Positions 26,759 to 35,548 of a stretch of DNA of 64,000 nt are shown here, in pieces. Numbering within the stretch: the first letter of the stretch is position 1; the number at the start of each line of letters is the position of its first letter. The stretch lies in the NCBI RefSeq assembly GCF_003026455.1, contig NZ_PYMB01000018.1, forward strand, positions 35,218-99,217, read 5' to 3'. A model generated the notes under the pieces. It ran no database searches, was not told the origin of the DNA, and worked only from the letters and a program-made list of their open reading frames with translations. Source of the stretch: Photobacterium rosenbergii. Lineage in GTDB: Bacteria; Pseudomonadota; Gammaproteobacteria; Enterobacterales; Vibrionaceae. Both the position numbers and the translations under genes were made by a program.

Positions 26759-28189
26759 TCAATCCTTTTTCGGCTGATCCCAAATCCCTTCTTCCAACTG
26801 GGCATGCAGTTCAGGGTAATCCTTACTGTCGAAGGTCGGTACCCTGCCCTGTTTAAGCTGGAGATTGTAGTCCCGAGCCAACTTCACTACCGTGCCGGAC
26901 AGCAGCACAATCGCAATCAAGTTGATAATCGCCATCATCCCCATCGACACATCCGCCATTGCCCAGACGGTCGGCAAATCGGCCACGGCACCGAACATCA
27001 CCATACCCAGCACGACAATACGGAACACGGTCAAGCCTGCCTTGTGGTTATGCTCAAGGAAGATCAGGTTGGTCTCGGCATACGAGTAATTCGCCACCAA
27101 TGAGGTAAAGGCAAAGAAGAAGATAGCAACGGCAATGAAGATAGCGCCCCAGCCACCGACCTGAGAGCTCAGCGCTCGCTGGGTCAGTTCAATACCGGTG
27201 ATCTCACTGTGCGGCACATACTCGCCCGACATCAGGATAATGGCCACGGTTGCCGAACAAATCACGATAGTGTCCATGAATACACCCAGCATCTGGACAT
27301 AGCCCTGAGAAGCAGGGTGCGGTGGGTACGGTGTTGCCGAGGCCGCAGCATTAGGAGCAGAGCCCATACCCGCTTCATTGGAAAACAAGCCGCGCTTGAG
27401 GCCATTTATCATTCCCTGGGCAATGGTGTAACCCAAGGCGCCCGAGGCCGCTTCTTCAAGGCCAAACGCACTGCGGAAGATCAAACCTAGCACCTCAGGC
27501 AGTTTGCCAAGGTTGGTAAACATGATAAACAGGGCCAACAACAGGTAACACAGTGCCATGGCCGGCACCAATATTTCTGCAGTGCGGGCAATGGCACGCA
27601 GGCCGCCAAAGATAATGACACCCGCCATCACCACCAGCACGACACCAACGTAAGCCGGATTCCAGCCAAAGGCGACATTCATCGCCTGGGTGATTGAGTT
27701 GGCCTGTACCGAGTTAAACACCAAGCCAAAGGCGATAATCAGGAAAATGGAGAACACCACCCCCATCCAGCGCATGCCGAGGCCCTTTTCCATATAGTAA
27801 GCCGGGCCACCACGGTAGTTACCGTCATCATCTCGGGTTTTATAGAGCTGGGCCAGGGCACTCTCGGCAAAAGCCGTTGCCATCCCCAACATGGCAATCA
27901 GCCACATCCAGAAAATGGCTCCCGGGCCACCAAGGGTAAGGGCAACAGCCACACCAGCCATGTTGCCGGTGCCAACACGGGCAGCCAAACTGGTACACAG
28001 CGCCTGAAACGATGAAATGCCCGATTTGTCCGACTTACGACTGTTCTTCATGACGCTGAACATGTGGCCGAAGTGACGGAACTGAATGAATCCCAACCGA
28101 TAGGTAAAGAACACGCCAACGCCAATCAGCAAATAAATGAGCACGGAGCCCCATAACAGATCGTTCAAAAAGTTAATCTGACTTGACAC
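26759..28189 (-). CDS. Alanine/glycine:cation symporter (AGCS family)
   Basis: A 476-residue inner-membrane sodium or proton symporter for alanine or glycine (PF01235), with about eleven membrane segments. Signatures: FQALCTSLAARVGTGNMAGV (the family serine is alanine at one position), GGPAYYMEKGLG and GLKRGLFSNEAGMGSAP. I choose GTG 28189, with GAGGGG five to six bases upstream; a further upstream frame start adds 15 unlikely residues. I looked for a glycine riboswitch in the leader, which is common before such genes, and did not see the conserved core. Confidence 0.92.
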   Translation of the reverse strand: MSSQINFLNDLLWGSVLIYLLIGVGVFFTYRLGFIQFRHFGHMFSVMKNSRKSDKSGISSFQALCTSLAARVGTGNMAGVAVALTLGGPGAIFWMWLIAMLGMATAFAESALAQLYKTRDDDGNYRGGPAYYMEKGLGMRWMGVVFSIFLIIAFGLVFNSVQANSITQAMNVAFGWNPAYVGVVLVVMAGVIIFGGLRAIARTAEILVPAMALCYLLLALFIMFTNLGKLPEVLGLIFRSAFGLEEAASGALGYTIAQGMINGLKRGLFSNEAGMGSAPNAAASATPYPPHPASQGYVQMLGVFMDTIVICSATVAIILMSGEYVPHSEITGIELTQRALSSQVGGWGAIFIAVAIFFFAFTSLVANYSYAETNLIFLEHNHKAGLTVFRIVVLGMVMFGAVADLPTVWAMADVSMGMMAIINLIAIVLLSGTVVKLARDYNLQLKQGRVPTFDSKDYPELHAQLEEGIWDQPKKD

Positions 28190-28753
28190 GTCTACCCCTC
28201 TAGAAATCAATAATAAGCTGATTACCGGTCCCATTGACCGTAAACAGAAAATATCGGCACAGCCCGCCAGCCAACCTGGCGTGAATCTGCCGGGTAAGCA
28301 AAACAGTTACTACAACCTTAGTTTTATTATGTGGCAAAAGACAGCGGAGGATATTCCTGCATCCACAGACCGCTCTCTGACGCAGCTATTTTGTTGGCAT
28401 GATGTTAACAAGAGGCATAAGGAAAGCACCACCTGCTGACAGGACCTTGTTTGGTATAACTGCAGATGGCTGATGATCATGCAAAGATAACCAGCAAAAA
28501 TCAATATCCTAGCCATGAATATTGCTTATCTGGCATTTTGCTGGCGAATTTAGGGCCGATATTCTGCTTTTTCATCCCATTCTCACACCCCATTGCAACG
28601 ACTTTCTGGTGCTTTTTTATACAACCAGTTTGACATTGCGATCTTACGCACATCAAAACTTCATCAATGGGTAACATTTGCGAAACACATCAATTTTATT
28701 TTGTGGCTTGCTATGATATTTAATTAGGACCGATTGTAAGGAAGAGGTGCTCT
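28190..28753. other. Intergenic region with a structured symporter leader
   Basis: A 560-base gap between the divergent symporter and the DUF3545-like gene. On the symporter side are two small hairpins, CGCCAG-CCAAC-CTGGCG (28265-28281) and CGGTC-CCATT-GACCG (about 28229-28243), which would lie in its mRNA leader. A minus-strand frame of about 68 codons at 28310-28516 has no ribosome-binding site and is not called. The rest shows nothing recognisable. Confidence 0.5.
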
Positions 28754-28936
28754 ATGGACAGCTATGCATTCGATGACATTCTTGCAACTGAAACACCAAG
28801 ACGTGGTTCCCGGAGCAAGCCTGTAAAACGCAAGTGGCGTGAAATTGAAGCGCTGAAAGACAGGCAAAGACTGCGCCGTGAATTGGCTGATATTGACATG
28901 TTCAAGGATTTATCAGACGACGATCTTGATTTCTGA
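28754..28936 (+). CDS. DUF3545-like small protein
   Basis: A 60-residue highly charged protein resembling the DUF3545 family of Vibrionales and Alteromonadales (from memory). The core KRKWREIEALKDRQRL is basic and helical, and the C-terminus DLSDDDLDF is acidic. No signal or membrane segment. AAGGAAG lies about nine bases before the ATG, and a terminator follows, so it is a self-contained gene. Function unknown. Confidence 0.85.
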   Translation: MDSYAFDDILATETPRRGSRSKPVKRKWREIEALKDRQRLRRELADIDMFKDLSDDDLDF

Positions 28937-28958
28937 ATCAACAAGCAATGATCAACTA

Positions 28959-28986
28959 AAGAGCCGGCCTTTGCCGGCTCTTTCTT
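28959..28986 (+). terminator. Terminator after the DUF3545-like gene
   Basis: Stem GAGCCGGC-CTTT-GCCGGCTC followed by TTTCTTT; it may also serve the converging hemerythrin-like gene. Confidence 0.88.
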
Positions 28987-29009
28987 TATATATCAATATA
29001 CACGGATCG

Positions 29010-29546
29010 CTAAGCTTGTAGCCGCTCCGCAAGGTTACGGTAACGATCGGTGACCTGAACACCAAATAACGGGTCACAATCGCATTCTTCATACTGCTGT
29101 GATACTGCCAGCCAATCATCCTGGGTAAAGTGCTTGCGGATAAGGGGAAGGATATGTTTTTCCTCGAACTCCAAATGAGCGTACTGGCGGACAACAAAAG
29201 CATTGAGCTTGTCGGCAAACACATCAAGCGGGATCACCGCATCCATCAATATCATCTCGACCGTATCGGCGAACTCCTGGGTCAGCCTTGCCAGCTCTTC
29301 ATGCTCTTTTTCCAGGCTTTCAACTTCACCGACATGCTCGGCATAGTGCTGTTGATAATAGTGATAAAGCACATCTTCTTTCGGATGGTGGCAACACTCG
29401 GCATGATTCTGCAGGTAATCAACAATATCTTTGATCAGGCCATAATCGACCTCTTGCCCGTTGCGTATTGCAGTCAGCTTCTGTTGAAGTATCTTCAGCA
29501 GTCGGCATATATAACCATGTTCAGTGTGAATATCGTCCAGCATCAT
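29010..29546 (-). CDS. Hemerythrin-like (HHE) domain protein
   Basis: A 178-residue protein of the hemerythrin HHE cation-binding family (PF01814). Candidate di-iron ligands are spread as expected: DIHTEHGYI near the N-terminus, HAECCHHPKEDVLYHYY, LEKEHEEL, and HLEFEEKHILPLI. The domain senses or binds O2 or NO, or handles iron; the role here is not known. The start is ATG 29546, with GGAGG eight bases upstream; the earlier in-frame start lacks a site. The C-terminus has a CDCDP motif. It is monocistronic, with ung upstream on the same strand. Confidence 0.85.
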   Translation of the reverse strand: MMLDDIHTEHGYICRLLKILQQKLTAIRNGQEVDYGLIKDIVDYLQNHAECCHHPKEDVLYHYYQQHYAEHVGEVESLEKEHEELARLTQEFADTVEMILMDAVIPLDVFADKLNAFVVRQYAHLEFEEKHILPLIRKHFTQDDWLAVSQQYEECDCDPLFGVQVTDRYRNLAERLQA

Positions 29547-29669
29547 TGCGTAAACCTCCCAGTCATCTCCATTACTAAAAGTGTAAGTAGGGATGGAAAA
29601 ACGCACCTTGATCCTGGTTATTTAATGTGCAGATAATTTACATTACCTACACATTTTGACAATTAAAGA

Positions 29670-30344
29670 TTAATCTTCCAGTAACCAATTTATTGTCGGC
29701 TTATTCATCTGATTTAATAGCTGATTTGTCTGCGAGAAATGTTTACAGCCAAAGAAGCCTCTGTATGCAGACAGGGGGGATGGGTGAGCAGAACGCAGTA
29801 CATGGTGCCGCTCAGTATCGATTTTCTTGCCTTTCTTCTGGGCATGCGCTCCCCACAGCAGAAAAACCACGCCCTCACAATGCTGATCAATAACCTCAAT
29901 CAAACGGTCGGTAAACGTCTCCCAGCCTATTTTGGCGTGAGAATGGGCATTGCCCTGCTCCACCGTCAGGACCGTATTTAGCAGCAATACCCCTTGTTCG
30001 GCCCAGCTTTGCAGGTAGCCATGGGATGGCGGGGTAAACCCGTCAATATCCGTTACTAGCTCCTTGTACATGTTGGCTAGGGATGGAGGGATCTTCACGC
30101 CTGGGCGGACCGAAAAGCTCAAACCGTGCGCTTGATCAGGGCCGTGGTAGGGATCCTGTCCGAGGATCACCACTTTGACCTCCGATAACGGGGTCGCTTC
30201 CAGCGCATTGAAGACATCTTCCTGTGGTGGGTAGATCTCCTTACCCGCAGCACGTTCGGCGGCAACATGCTGTTCAACCTGTTGGAAGTAGGGTTTCTGG
30301 CGCTCTGCATCAATCACATCTTGCCAGCTCAATACCGGGCTCAT
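29670..30344 (-). CDS. ung: Uracil-DNA glycosylase
   Basis: A 224-residue family-1 UDG removing uracil from DNA. The water-activating motif GQDPYHG places Asp64, and the HPSPLSAY motif places His187, both at E. coli positions. ATG 30344 (MSPVLSWQDV) has GAGGAG upstream; the longer frame start would add 19 residues without homology. The small 42-codon frame and nfo lie upstream on the same strand, giving a short run of base-excision repair genes. Confidence 0.97.
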   Translation of the reverse strand: MSPVLSWQDVIDAERQKPYFQQVEQHVAAERAAGKEIYPPQEDVFNALEATPLSEVKVVILGQDPYHGPDQAHGLSFSVRPGVKIPPSLANMYKELVTDIDGFTPPSHGYLQSWAEQGVLLLNTVLTVEQGNAHSHAKIGWETFTDRLIEVIDQHCEGVVFLLWGAHAQKKGKKIDTERHHVLRSAHPSPLSAYRGFFGCKHFSQTNQLLNQMNKPTINWLLED

Positions 30345-30465
30345 TCTCTGCTCCTCAATCTTATTTTGGTGCCCATTGTATGGGTTTGGTTGAGAAAACA
30401 AAGCCCCCTACCGGCCAAAGCACAGGAGGGGGCATTTCATTAGCAGAAGAAGAAAGCGTGCAGGA

Positions 30466-30594
30466 CTATTCGACTTGGTAGCGCGCCTTGGGAGTAACAG
30501 GCGTTCGCCAATGGCCACGGCCCTGGATATGGCGGTGGGCCTGCGGCAGCCGTGAGATACCGTAACTCAACATCATCATTTCACTGTTCATCAT
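30466..30594 (-). CDS. Possible 42-residue basic small protein
   Basis: A short frame starting MMNSEMMMLSYGISRLPQ and rich in Arg and His (pI high), ending RYQVE. AGGG lies about four to seven bases before the double ATG. It sits between nfo and ung. The methionine-rich start and basic C-terminus resemble small uncharacterised Vibrionaceae proteins, but no family is recognised. It is too short for standard gene callers. Confidence 0.45.
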   Translation of the reverse strand: MMNSEMMMLSYGISRLPQAHRHIQGRGHWRTPVTPKARYQVE

Positions 30595-30788
30595 TTTCCC
30601 TACCCTATTTGCTAAACCACTGGATAAAGATATGAAAACTTAGTGCCAACATTGCTGAAGAGTTAAAAAACATTATTTATCAATGGTTTAATTACAAACC
30701 TATAAAATCACCCATTTTCCGCCGCCCAACCTTGGTGAAACTTGCCCCATTGTAGGACAAATCATACACGTCTAGACCTCGGTGCAAG

Positions 30789-31652
30789 CTACTGGGCCAC
30801 CGCCAATGATTCAGGGACAAACGACCGCAATGTGGCGATTTCCTGCTGCCAGATATCGGGGTTGATGGTTTCCAGCACCAACGGGATATTGTCGAAGCGG
30901 CTATCTTGCATCAGGTAGCGGAAGCAATCCCAACCTATTTCCCCCTCACCAAGGCTGTGGTGGCGGTCAAGGTGGCTACCTAGGCCGCCCTTCGAGTCAT
31001 TGAGGTGCATACCACGTAGATATTGCATCCCGACAACTTGGTCAAATTCAGCAAAGGTGTTGTCCGTCGCGGTTTCACTGCGCAGATCATACCCGGCGGC
31101 AAACGCATGGCAGGTATCAATACACACACCTACCCGCGACTTGTCCTCAACCTGTTCAATAATGCTGGCTAGTTGCTCGAACCGCCAACCGAGGTTGCTC
31201 CCTTGCCCGGCCGTGTTTTCGATCACTGCTACCACATTCGGCACGGCTTGGTGTGCCATATTGATAGACTCAGCAATCAGGGACAGGCATTGATCCTCAG
31301 GGATTTTCTTCAAGTGACTGCCCGGGTGGAAATTGAGCAGGTGCAAACCCAACTGCTCGCAGCGGGCCATTTCATCAATAAACGCATTACGCGATTTTTC
31401 CAGCTTCTCACTCTCTGGCGCACCAAGGTTTATCAGGTACGAATCGTGGGGCAGGATCGCATCCGGGGAAAACCCGTATTGCTGGCAACGGGCCTTGAAC
31501 GCGGTGATCACATCTTGCTCCAACGGCTTGGCCGCCCACTGACGCTGGTTCTTGGTAAACAAGGCAAAGGCATTGGCGCCGATCTTGTTGGAATTCTCTG
31601 GAGAGTTGTGCACACCGCCAGCAGCGGATACGTGCGCACCAATTAATTTCAT
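30789..31652 (-). CDS. nfo: Endonuclease IV
   Basis: A 287-residue apurinic/apyrimidinic endonuclease with a trinuclear zinc TIM barrel. Ligand-bearing motifs are visible: GAHVSAAGG at the start, LPHDSYLINLG, LLNFHPGSH, VIENTAGQGSNLG, VCIDTCHAFAAGYD, MHLNDSKGGLGSHLDRHHSLGEG (given in parts: LNDSKG, DRHHSLGEG) and the C-terminal VLETIN. It makes the cut that follows uracil removal by Ung, encoded just downstream. The ATG at 31652 has AGGAAAAAG upstream. Confidence 0.97.
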   Translation of the reverse strand: MKLIGAHVSAAGGVHNSPENSNKIGANAFALFTKNQRQWAAKPLEQDVITAFKARCQQYGFSPDAILPHDSYLINLGAPESEKLEKSRNAFIDEMARCEQLGLHLLNFHPGSHLKKIPEDQCLSLIAESINMAHQAVPNVVAVIENTAGQGSNLGWRFEQLASIIEQVEDKSRVGVCIDTCHAFAAGYDLRSETATDNTFAEFDQVVGMQYLRGMHLNDSKGGLGSHLDRHHSLGEGEIGWDCFRYLMQDSRFDNIPLVLETINPDIWQQEIATLRSFVPESLAVAQ

Positions 31653-31865
31653 CTTTTTCCTACTCTGAAGGTTTGCAATTTAAGCACGGATTGTACGTTA
31701 TTTATCAACGTCAGCGCTTACAGATTGATCGGGGCAAGCGCACATTTTCCGCGAGGTTACGTGAGTAGCGCCCGCCATTTTGATGTAATTTTACTACAAA
31801 TGATCCATTCAAATTTTTTTTAATTGATAAAATATTAGTTAAACACTAATAAATATGCGGCTTAG

Positions 31866-31962
31866 TTGACCTAGCTCAATAAAATAGCCTGAATATATTT
31901 AAGGTTTTTTGTTGTAATTTGATCTAAATCAATACACAATTGGTGTCAGCGAGATATATAAT
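31866..31962 (+). promoter_or_regulatory. grcA promoter with two FNR boxes
   Basis: A perfect FNR box TTGATCTAAATCAA (31919-31932) and a weaker one TTGACCTAGCTCAA (31866-31879) have centres exactly 53 bp apart. A perfect -10 TATAAT lies at 31957-31962, so transcription should start near 31969, with the strong box at about -43. The E. coli yfiD promoter, as I recall, has FNR sites at -40.5 and -93.5, also 53 bp apart. Anaerobic induction is therefore expected. Confidence 0.85.
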
Positions 31963-32201
31963 ACGCAACTCAACAAGAAAACCGAAAAAACTAACGACAT
32001 TCTCTTTAGCGGTGATTGCGAATTATAACTACTAAAAAATATGGCTTGTGGCGGTTGAAGCTTTTTTGCTCACTGGGCTTCACTTATTCATAAAAAACCG
32101 ATTTTCGGTCGTATTTTTCAATAGTCATAATTTTGCAAAATCAGGCTTAAACCTCAGGGGTTAGGTCATAAGAGATAAGTCTTAAAACGGAGAAGAAAGT
32201 C

Positions 32202-32579
32202 ATGATCCAAGGTATTCAAATCACTAAATCAGCTAACGATGACCTACTAAACTCAATCTGGCTGCTAGATACTGAAACTAACGAAGCTCGCTGTGTTGCT
32301 GCTTCTGCAGGTTTCGAAGCTGACCAGGTGATCCCGGCTGCTGACCTAGGTGAGTACGAGTCTCGTGAAGTTGCTATCGAAGCACCAGCTAAGATCGAAG
32401 GTGGCCAGCACCTAAACGTTAACGTTCTTAAGCGTGAAACTCTGGAAGATGCTGCTAACCACCCAGAAAAATACCCACAGCTAACTATCCGTGTATCTGG
32501 CTACGCAGTACGCTTCAACTCTCTGACTACAGAGCAGCAGCGTGACGTTATCGCACGTACTTTCACTAACAGCCTGTAA
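32202..32579 (+). CDS. grcA: Autonomous glycyl radical cofactor GrcA
   Basis: A 125-residue protein (YfiD) that mimics the C-terminus of pyruvate formate-lyase and replaces its damaged glycyl-radical segment after oxygen exposure. The radical site is Gly100 in RVSGYAVRF. The N-terminus (MIQGIQITKSANDDLLNS) and length match the family. Codon bias is strong, suggesting high expression. The ATG follows a GGAGAAGAA site, with an unusually long leader of about 230 bases from the predicted start point. Confidence 0.97.
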   Translation: MIQGIQITKSANDDLLNSIWLLDTETNEARCVAASAGFEADQVIPAADLGEYESREVAIEAPAKIEGGQHLNVNVLKRETLEDAANHPEKYPQLTIRVSGYAVRFNSLTTEQQRDVIARTFTNSL

Positions 32580-32598
32580 TCACAGTTCCTGTTAGCAA

Positions 32599-32626
32599 AA
32601 ACGGCGCCCAAGGGTGCCGTTTTTTT
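32599..32626 (+). terminator. Terminator after grcA
   Basis: Stem AACGGCGCCC-AA-GGGTGCCGTT (one wobble) followed by seven T residues. Confidence 0.9.
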
Positions 32627-32818
32627 ATACCTCGTCCGCAGCATCTCAGTAACCCCCTTCGCATACTGTTTATATTATCATCTAAAATGTGACAACAATT
32701 TAGGTATTAATGTTAAATAAACTGTACATTCATAGCGTTGCCTACCACCCAATGTTTGTATCACGGGCAATGCCACAAATATGGAGCTTTTATATAACAA
32801 TATTTTCGGAGCCAGTTC

Positions 32819-33994
32819 ATGAAGTTAATCCTCAAGCTTATCGCGGGTATTTTGATCGGTATCCTCCTCGGTTTCTTCGCCCCTGACGCAATCATCCGCG
32901 TCCTGCTGACTATCAAATTGCTTGGTGGCCAGCTAATCGGTTTCACGATTCCCCTTATCATCCTGTTCTATATCACCAGCGGCATTGCCAGCCTGCCAAA
33001 AAATTCCGGCTCACTGTTGGGTAAAACCGTCGCCCTCTCTTACGGTTCGACCATCATTGCCGGTAGTTTGGCCTTTATTGTGGCGAGCACCGTGATCAGC
33101 GGTATGGCTGAGCCAGTCACGGCGGCAGCAGATAGCGCCAACAAACTTACCAGCTTTATTACCATTGAAGTGCCGCCACTATTCGGTGTCATGACAGCCC
33201 TAGCCACCGCTTTCCTATTTGGCCTAGGGATCAGTATTACTGACAGCAAACCACTAAAAACGATTGCCGAAGACGGCCGCAGGATCATCGACCTATTACT
33301 TTCCAACATTATTATCCCGCTCCTGCCGTTCTACATCGCCGGTGTCTTTGCCGAAATGGCTGCAGAAGGTACCGTCTTCTCGACCCTGAAAACTTTCGGC
33401 ATTGTGCTGGCACTGGCTATCTTCATGCATTGGGTTTGGATCACCATCCAATACACGGTAACTGGCTTGGCGCTGGGCTATTCCCCGCTGAAGCTGATCA
33501 AGAACATGATGCCGGCGTATTTTACCGCTGTCGGAACCATGTCCTCGGCGGCCACCATTCCGGTAACCCTTCGCCAGACCAAAGAAAATGGTGTCAACGA
33601 GTCCATCGCTAACTTCACCATCCCGTTGTGTGCCACTATCCATTTATCGGGCTCAACTATCACCTTGGTCACCTGCTCAACGGCAGTCATGGCTTTGAGC
33701 CAACATATTGCAATCCCATCTTTGTTTGAAATGCTGCCGTTTATCATGATGCTCGGGGTGACAATGATTGCCGCACCAGGGGCACCGGGCGGTGCCGTGA
33801 TGGCCGCACTTGGCCTGATGGCATCGATGCTAGGGTTCGGTGAAGCAGAGCTGGCACTGATGATTGCCCTGTATATGGCCCAGGACAGCTTCGGTACGGC
33901 CTGTAATATTACCGGGGATGGCGCTATCTCCTTGTGGGTCAACAAGTTTGCCAAACAGCCTCAACCACAGGCCATCGAGCAAACCGACTCCTAA
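32819..33994 (+). CDS. Dicarboxylate/amino acid:cation symporter, first of a tandem pair
   Basis: A 391-residue DAACS-family (PF00375) carrier. It has GTMSSAATIPVTLRQT (first re-entrant loop), CATIHLSGSTIT, APGAPGGAVMAALG (second loop) and a binding helix DSFGTACNITGDGAIS. It differs clearly from the symporter at 12.9 kb in these motifs, so the substrate probably differs too. ATG 32819 has GGAG about eight bases upstream. Its own terminator follows, then a paralogue of the same type. Confidence 0.88.
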   Translation: MKLILKLIAGILIGILLGFFAPDAIIRVLLTIKLLGGQLIGFTIPLIILFYITSGIASLPKNSGSLLGKTVALSYGSTIIAGSLAFIVASTVISGMAEPVTAAADSANKLTSFITIEVPPLFGVMTALATAFLFGLGISITDSKPLKTIAEDGRRIIDLLLSNIIIPLLPFYIAGVFAEMAAEGTVFSTLKTFGIVLALAIFMHWVWITIQYTVTGLALGYSPLKLIKNMMPAYFTAVGTMSSAATIPVTLRQTKENGVNESIANFTIPLCATIHLSGSTITLVTCSTAVMALSQHIAIPSLFEMLPFIMMLGVTMIAAPGAPGGAVMAALGLMASMLGFGEAELALMIALYMAQDSFGTACNITGDGAISLWVNKFAKQPQPQAIEQTDS

Positions 33995-34013
33995 CGAGCT
34001 GATCAGTATGAAG

Positions 34014-34040
34014 AAGGCAGGCTTTGGGCCTGCCTTTTTT
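34014..34040 (+). terminator. Terminator between the two tandem symporters
   Basis: Stem AAGGCAGGC-TTTG-GGCCTGCCTT (near-perfect) with a six-T run, 20 bases after the first symporter. Confidence 0.9.
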
Positions 34041-34268
34041 ATGAGACCGATATCACAAGGGCATTTTTTGTGCTGCAAGTATTTTACTGCGCCTTAATAT
34101 ATGTCAAAAAAAGCATCGGTATGCTGTTATTACACCCAAGCAAATCACTATTTCACTCGATGTAACACATAAAACACCTCTTTTTTGGCATCCTTTGCCA
34201 AGTAATGGTAAAAACATCGCCGCTTTGTTACGGACTACTATCCATTTTCCTCAATAGGACTATTGGCG

Positions 34269-35471
34269 ATGAAACTGATTTTAAAACTCATTGCTGGCAT
34301 TCTAGCCGGTATTCTCTTCGGCCTGTTTGCCCCTGATGTGCTGGTTCAAATCCTGATCACCATGAAGGCTTTGATCAGCCAACTGATTGGCTTCACCATT
34401 CCCCTGCTTATCCTCTTCTTTGTCACCAGCGGGATCGCAAACCTACCGAAGAACTCCGGCAAACTGCTGGGTAAAACTGTCGGCCTGAGTTACCTATCCA
34501 CCATGGGGGCTGGTGCTATGGCTTACTTGGTCGCAGGACAGGTACTGCCTTCAATGCTGCACAGCACCGCAGAAGTCAGCGAGGCAGCCCGCACCCTGGC
34601 TCCTCTTATTGATTTGAAAATCCCACCTATCATGGGGGTAATGACAGCCCTCGCCGTCGCCTTTATCTTTGGCCTGGGTATCACGGCAACCAACAGCGAG
34701 CACCTACGCAAACTGAGTGACGAAGGCCGTGACATCATCGAGTTGTTCCTAGCCAAGGTGATGGTGCCATCGCTGCCGTTCTACATTGCCGGTGTGTTCG
34801 CCGACATGACCGTCAAGGGTACGGTGTTCTCGACCCTGAAAACTTTTACCCTAGTACTGGTATTGATTGTCGCCCTGCATTGGCTGTGGCTGACCTTCCA
34901 ATTCATTAGCACCGGTGCATTGCTTGGCCGCTCTCCGCTCAAGTTGCTAAAGACTATGCTGCCAGCCTATGTTACCGCGCTAGGCACCATGTCATCGGCT
35001 GCTAGCCTACCTGTCACCCTGCGCCAGACCGAGCAAAACGGGGTGAAAAAGCCGATTGCCAACTTCGTCGTGCCGCTTTGTGCCAACATCCACATGTCTG
35101 GCTCGGCGATCAGTATCACCTCGGTGTGCGTTGCAGTTATCCTGGTTACCGGCAATGCGACCGTCCCGAGTTTTATTGAAGCACTACCGTTTATCGGCAT
35201 GCTGGGTATAACGATGGTCGCCGCACCGGGTGCGCCGGGTGGTGCTGTTATGGCAGCAGTTGGCCTGCTGGGCTCTATGATGGGCTTTACCGAAGCAATG
35301 ATCGGCCTGCAGATCGCCCTTCACCTAGCACAAGACGGTTTCGGCACCGCCTGTAACATCACCGGTGACGGTGCGCTGGCACTATGGGTAGACAAATTTG
35401 CCGATGAGGCGGTACCCGGTGAAGTGATGGAAGCTGAAGCCGCAACCACCAGCAGTGAACAAACGGCCTAA
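34269..35471 (+). CDS. Dicarboxylate/amino acid:cation symporter, second of a tandem pair
   Basis: A 400-residue paralogue of the preceding carrier, sharing its N-terminus (MKLILKLIAGI) and all signature loops (GTMSSAASLPVTLRQT, APGAPGGAVMAAVG, CNITGDGALALWVDKFA). The C-terminal tail is acidic and differs. ATG 34269 is preferred to an in-frame TTG two codons earlier; AGGA lies nine bases upstream. It has a separate promoter region after the first terminator. The pair looks like a gene duplication with later divergence. Confidence 0.88.
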   Translation: MKLILKLIAGILAGILFGLFAPDVLVQILITMKALISQLIGFTIPLLILFFVTSGIANLPKNSGKLLGKTVGLSYLSTMGAGAMAYLVAGQVLPSMLHSTAEVSEAARTLAPLIDLKIPPIMGVMTALAVAFIFGLGITATNSEHLRKLSDEGRDIIELFLAKVMVPSLPFYIAGVFADMTVKGTVFSTLKTFTLVLVLIVALHWLWLTFQFISTGALLGRSPLKLLKTMLPAYVTALGTMSSAASLPVTLRQTEQNGVKKPIANFVVPLCANIHMSGSAISITSVCVAVILVTGNATVPSFIEALPFIGMLGITMVAAPGAPGGAVMAAVGLLGSMMGFTEAMIGLQIALHLAQDGFGTACNITGDGALALWVDKFADEAVPGEVMEAEAATTSSEQTA

Positions 35472-35499
35472 GCCAAAACAAGTCTCACTCGATTCCAAA

Positions 35500-35525
35500 T
35501 AAAAAGGGAGCCAATCGGCTCCCTT
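35500..35525 (-). terminator. Terminator after the thr operon
   Basis: Stem AAGGGAGCC-AATC-GGCTCCCTT with a T-run on the minus strand; it may also stop the converging symporter transcript. Confidence 0.88.
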
Positions 35526-35548
35526 ACTTATTTCATGTCATTAAAAGC

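Noticed and set aside
28190..28360. Glycine riboswitch before the alanine/glycine symporter
   Set aside because: Such switches are common there, but the conserved core is not visible; only small unrelated hairpins are.
28310..28516. 68-codon minus-strand frame between the symporter and the DUF3545-like gene
   Set aside because: No ribosome-binding site, a run of Cys and Leu with no domain pattern, and it lies in the leader region.
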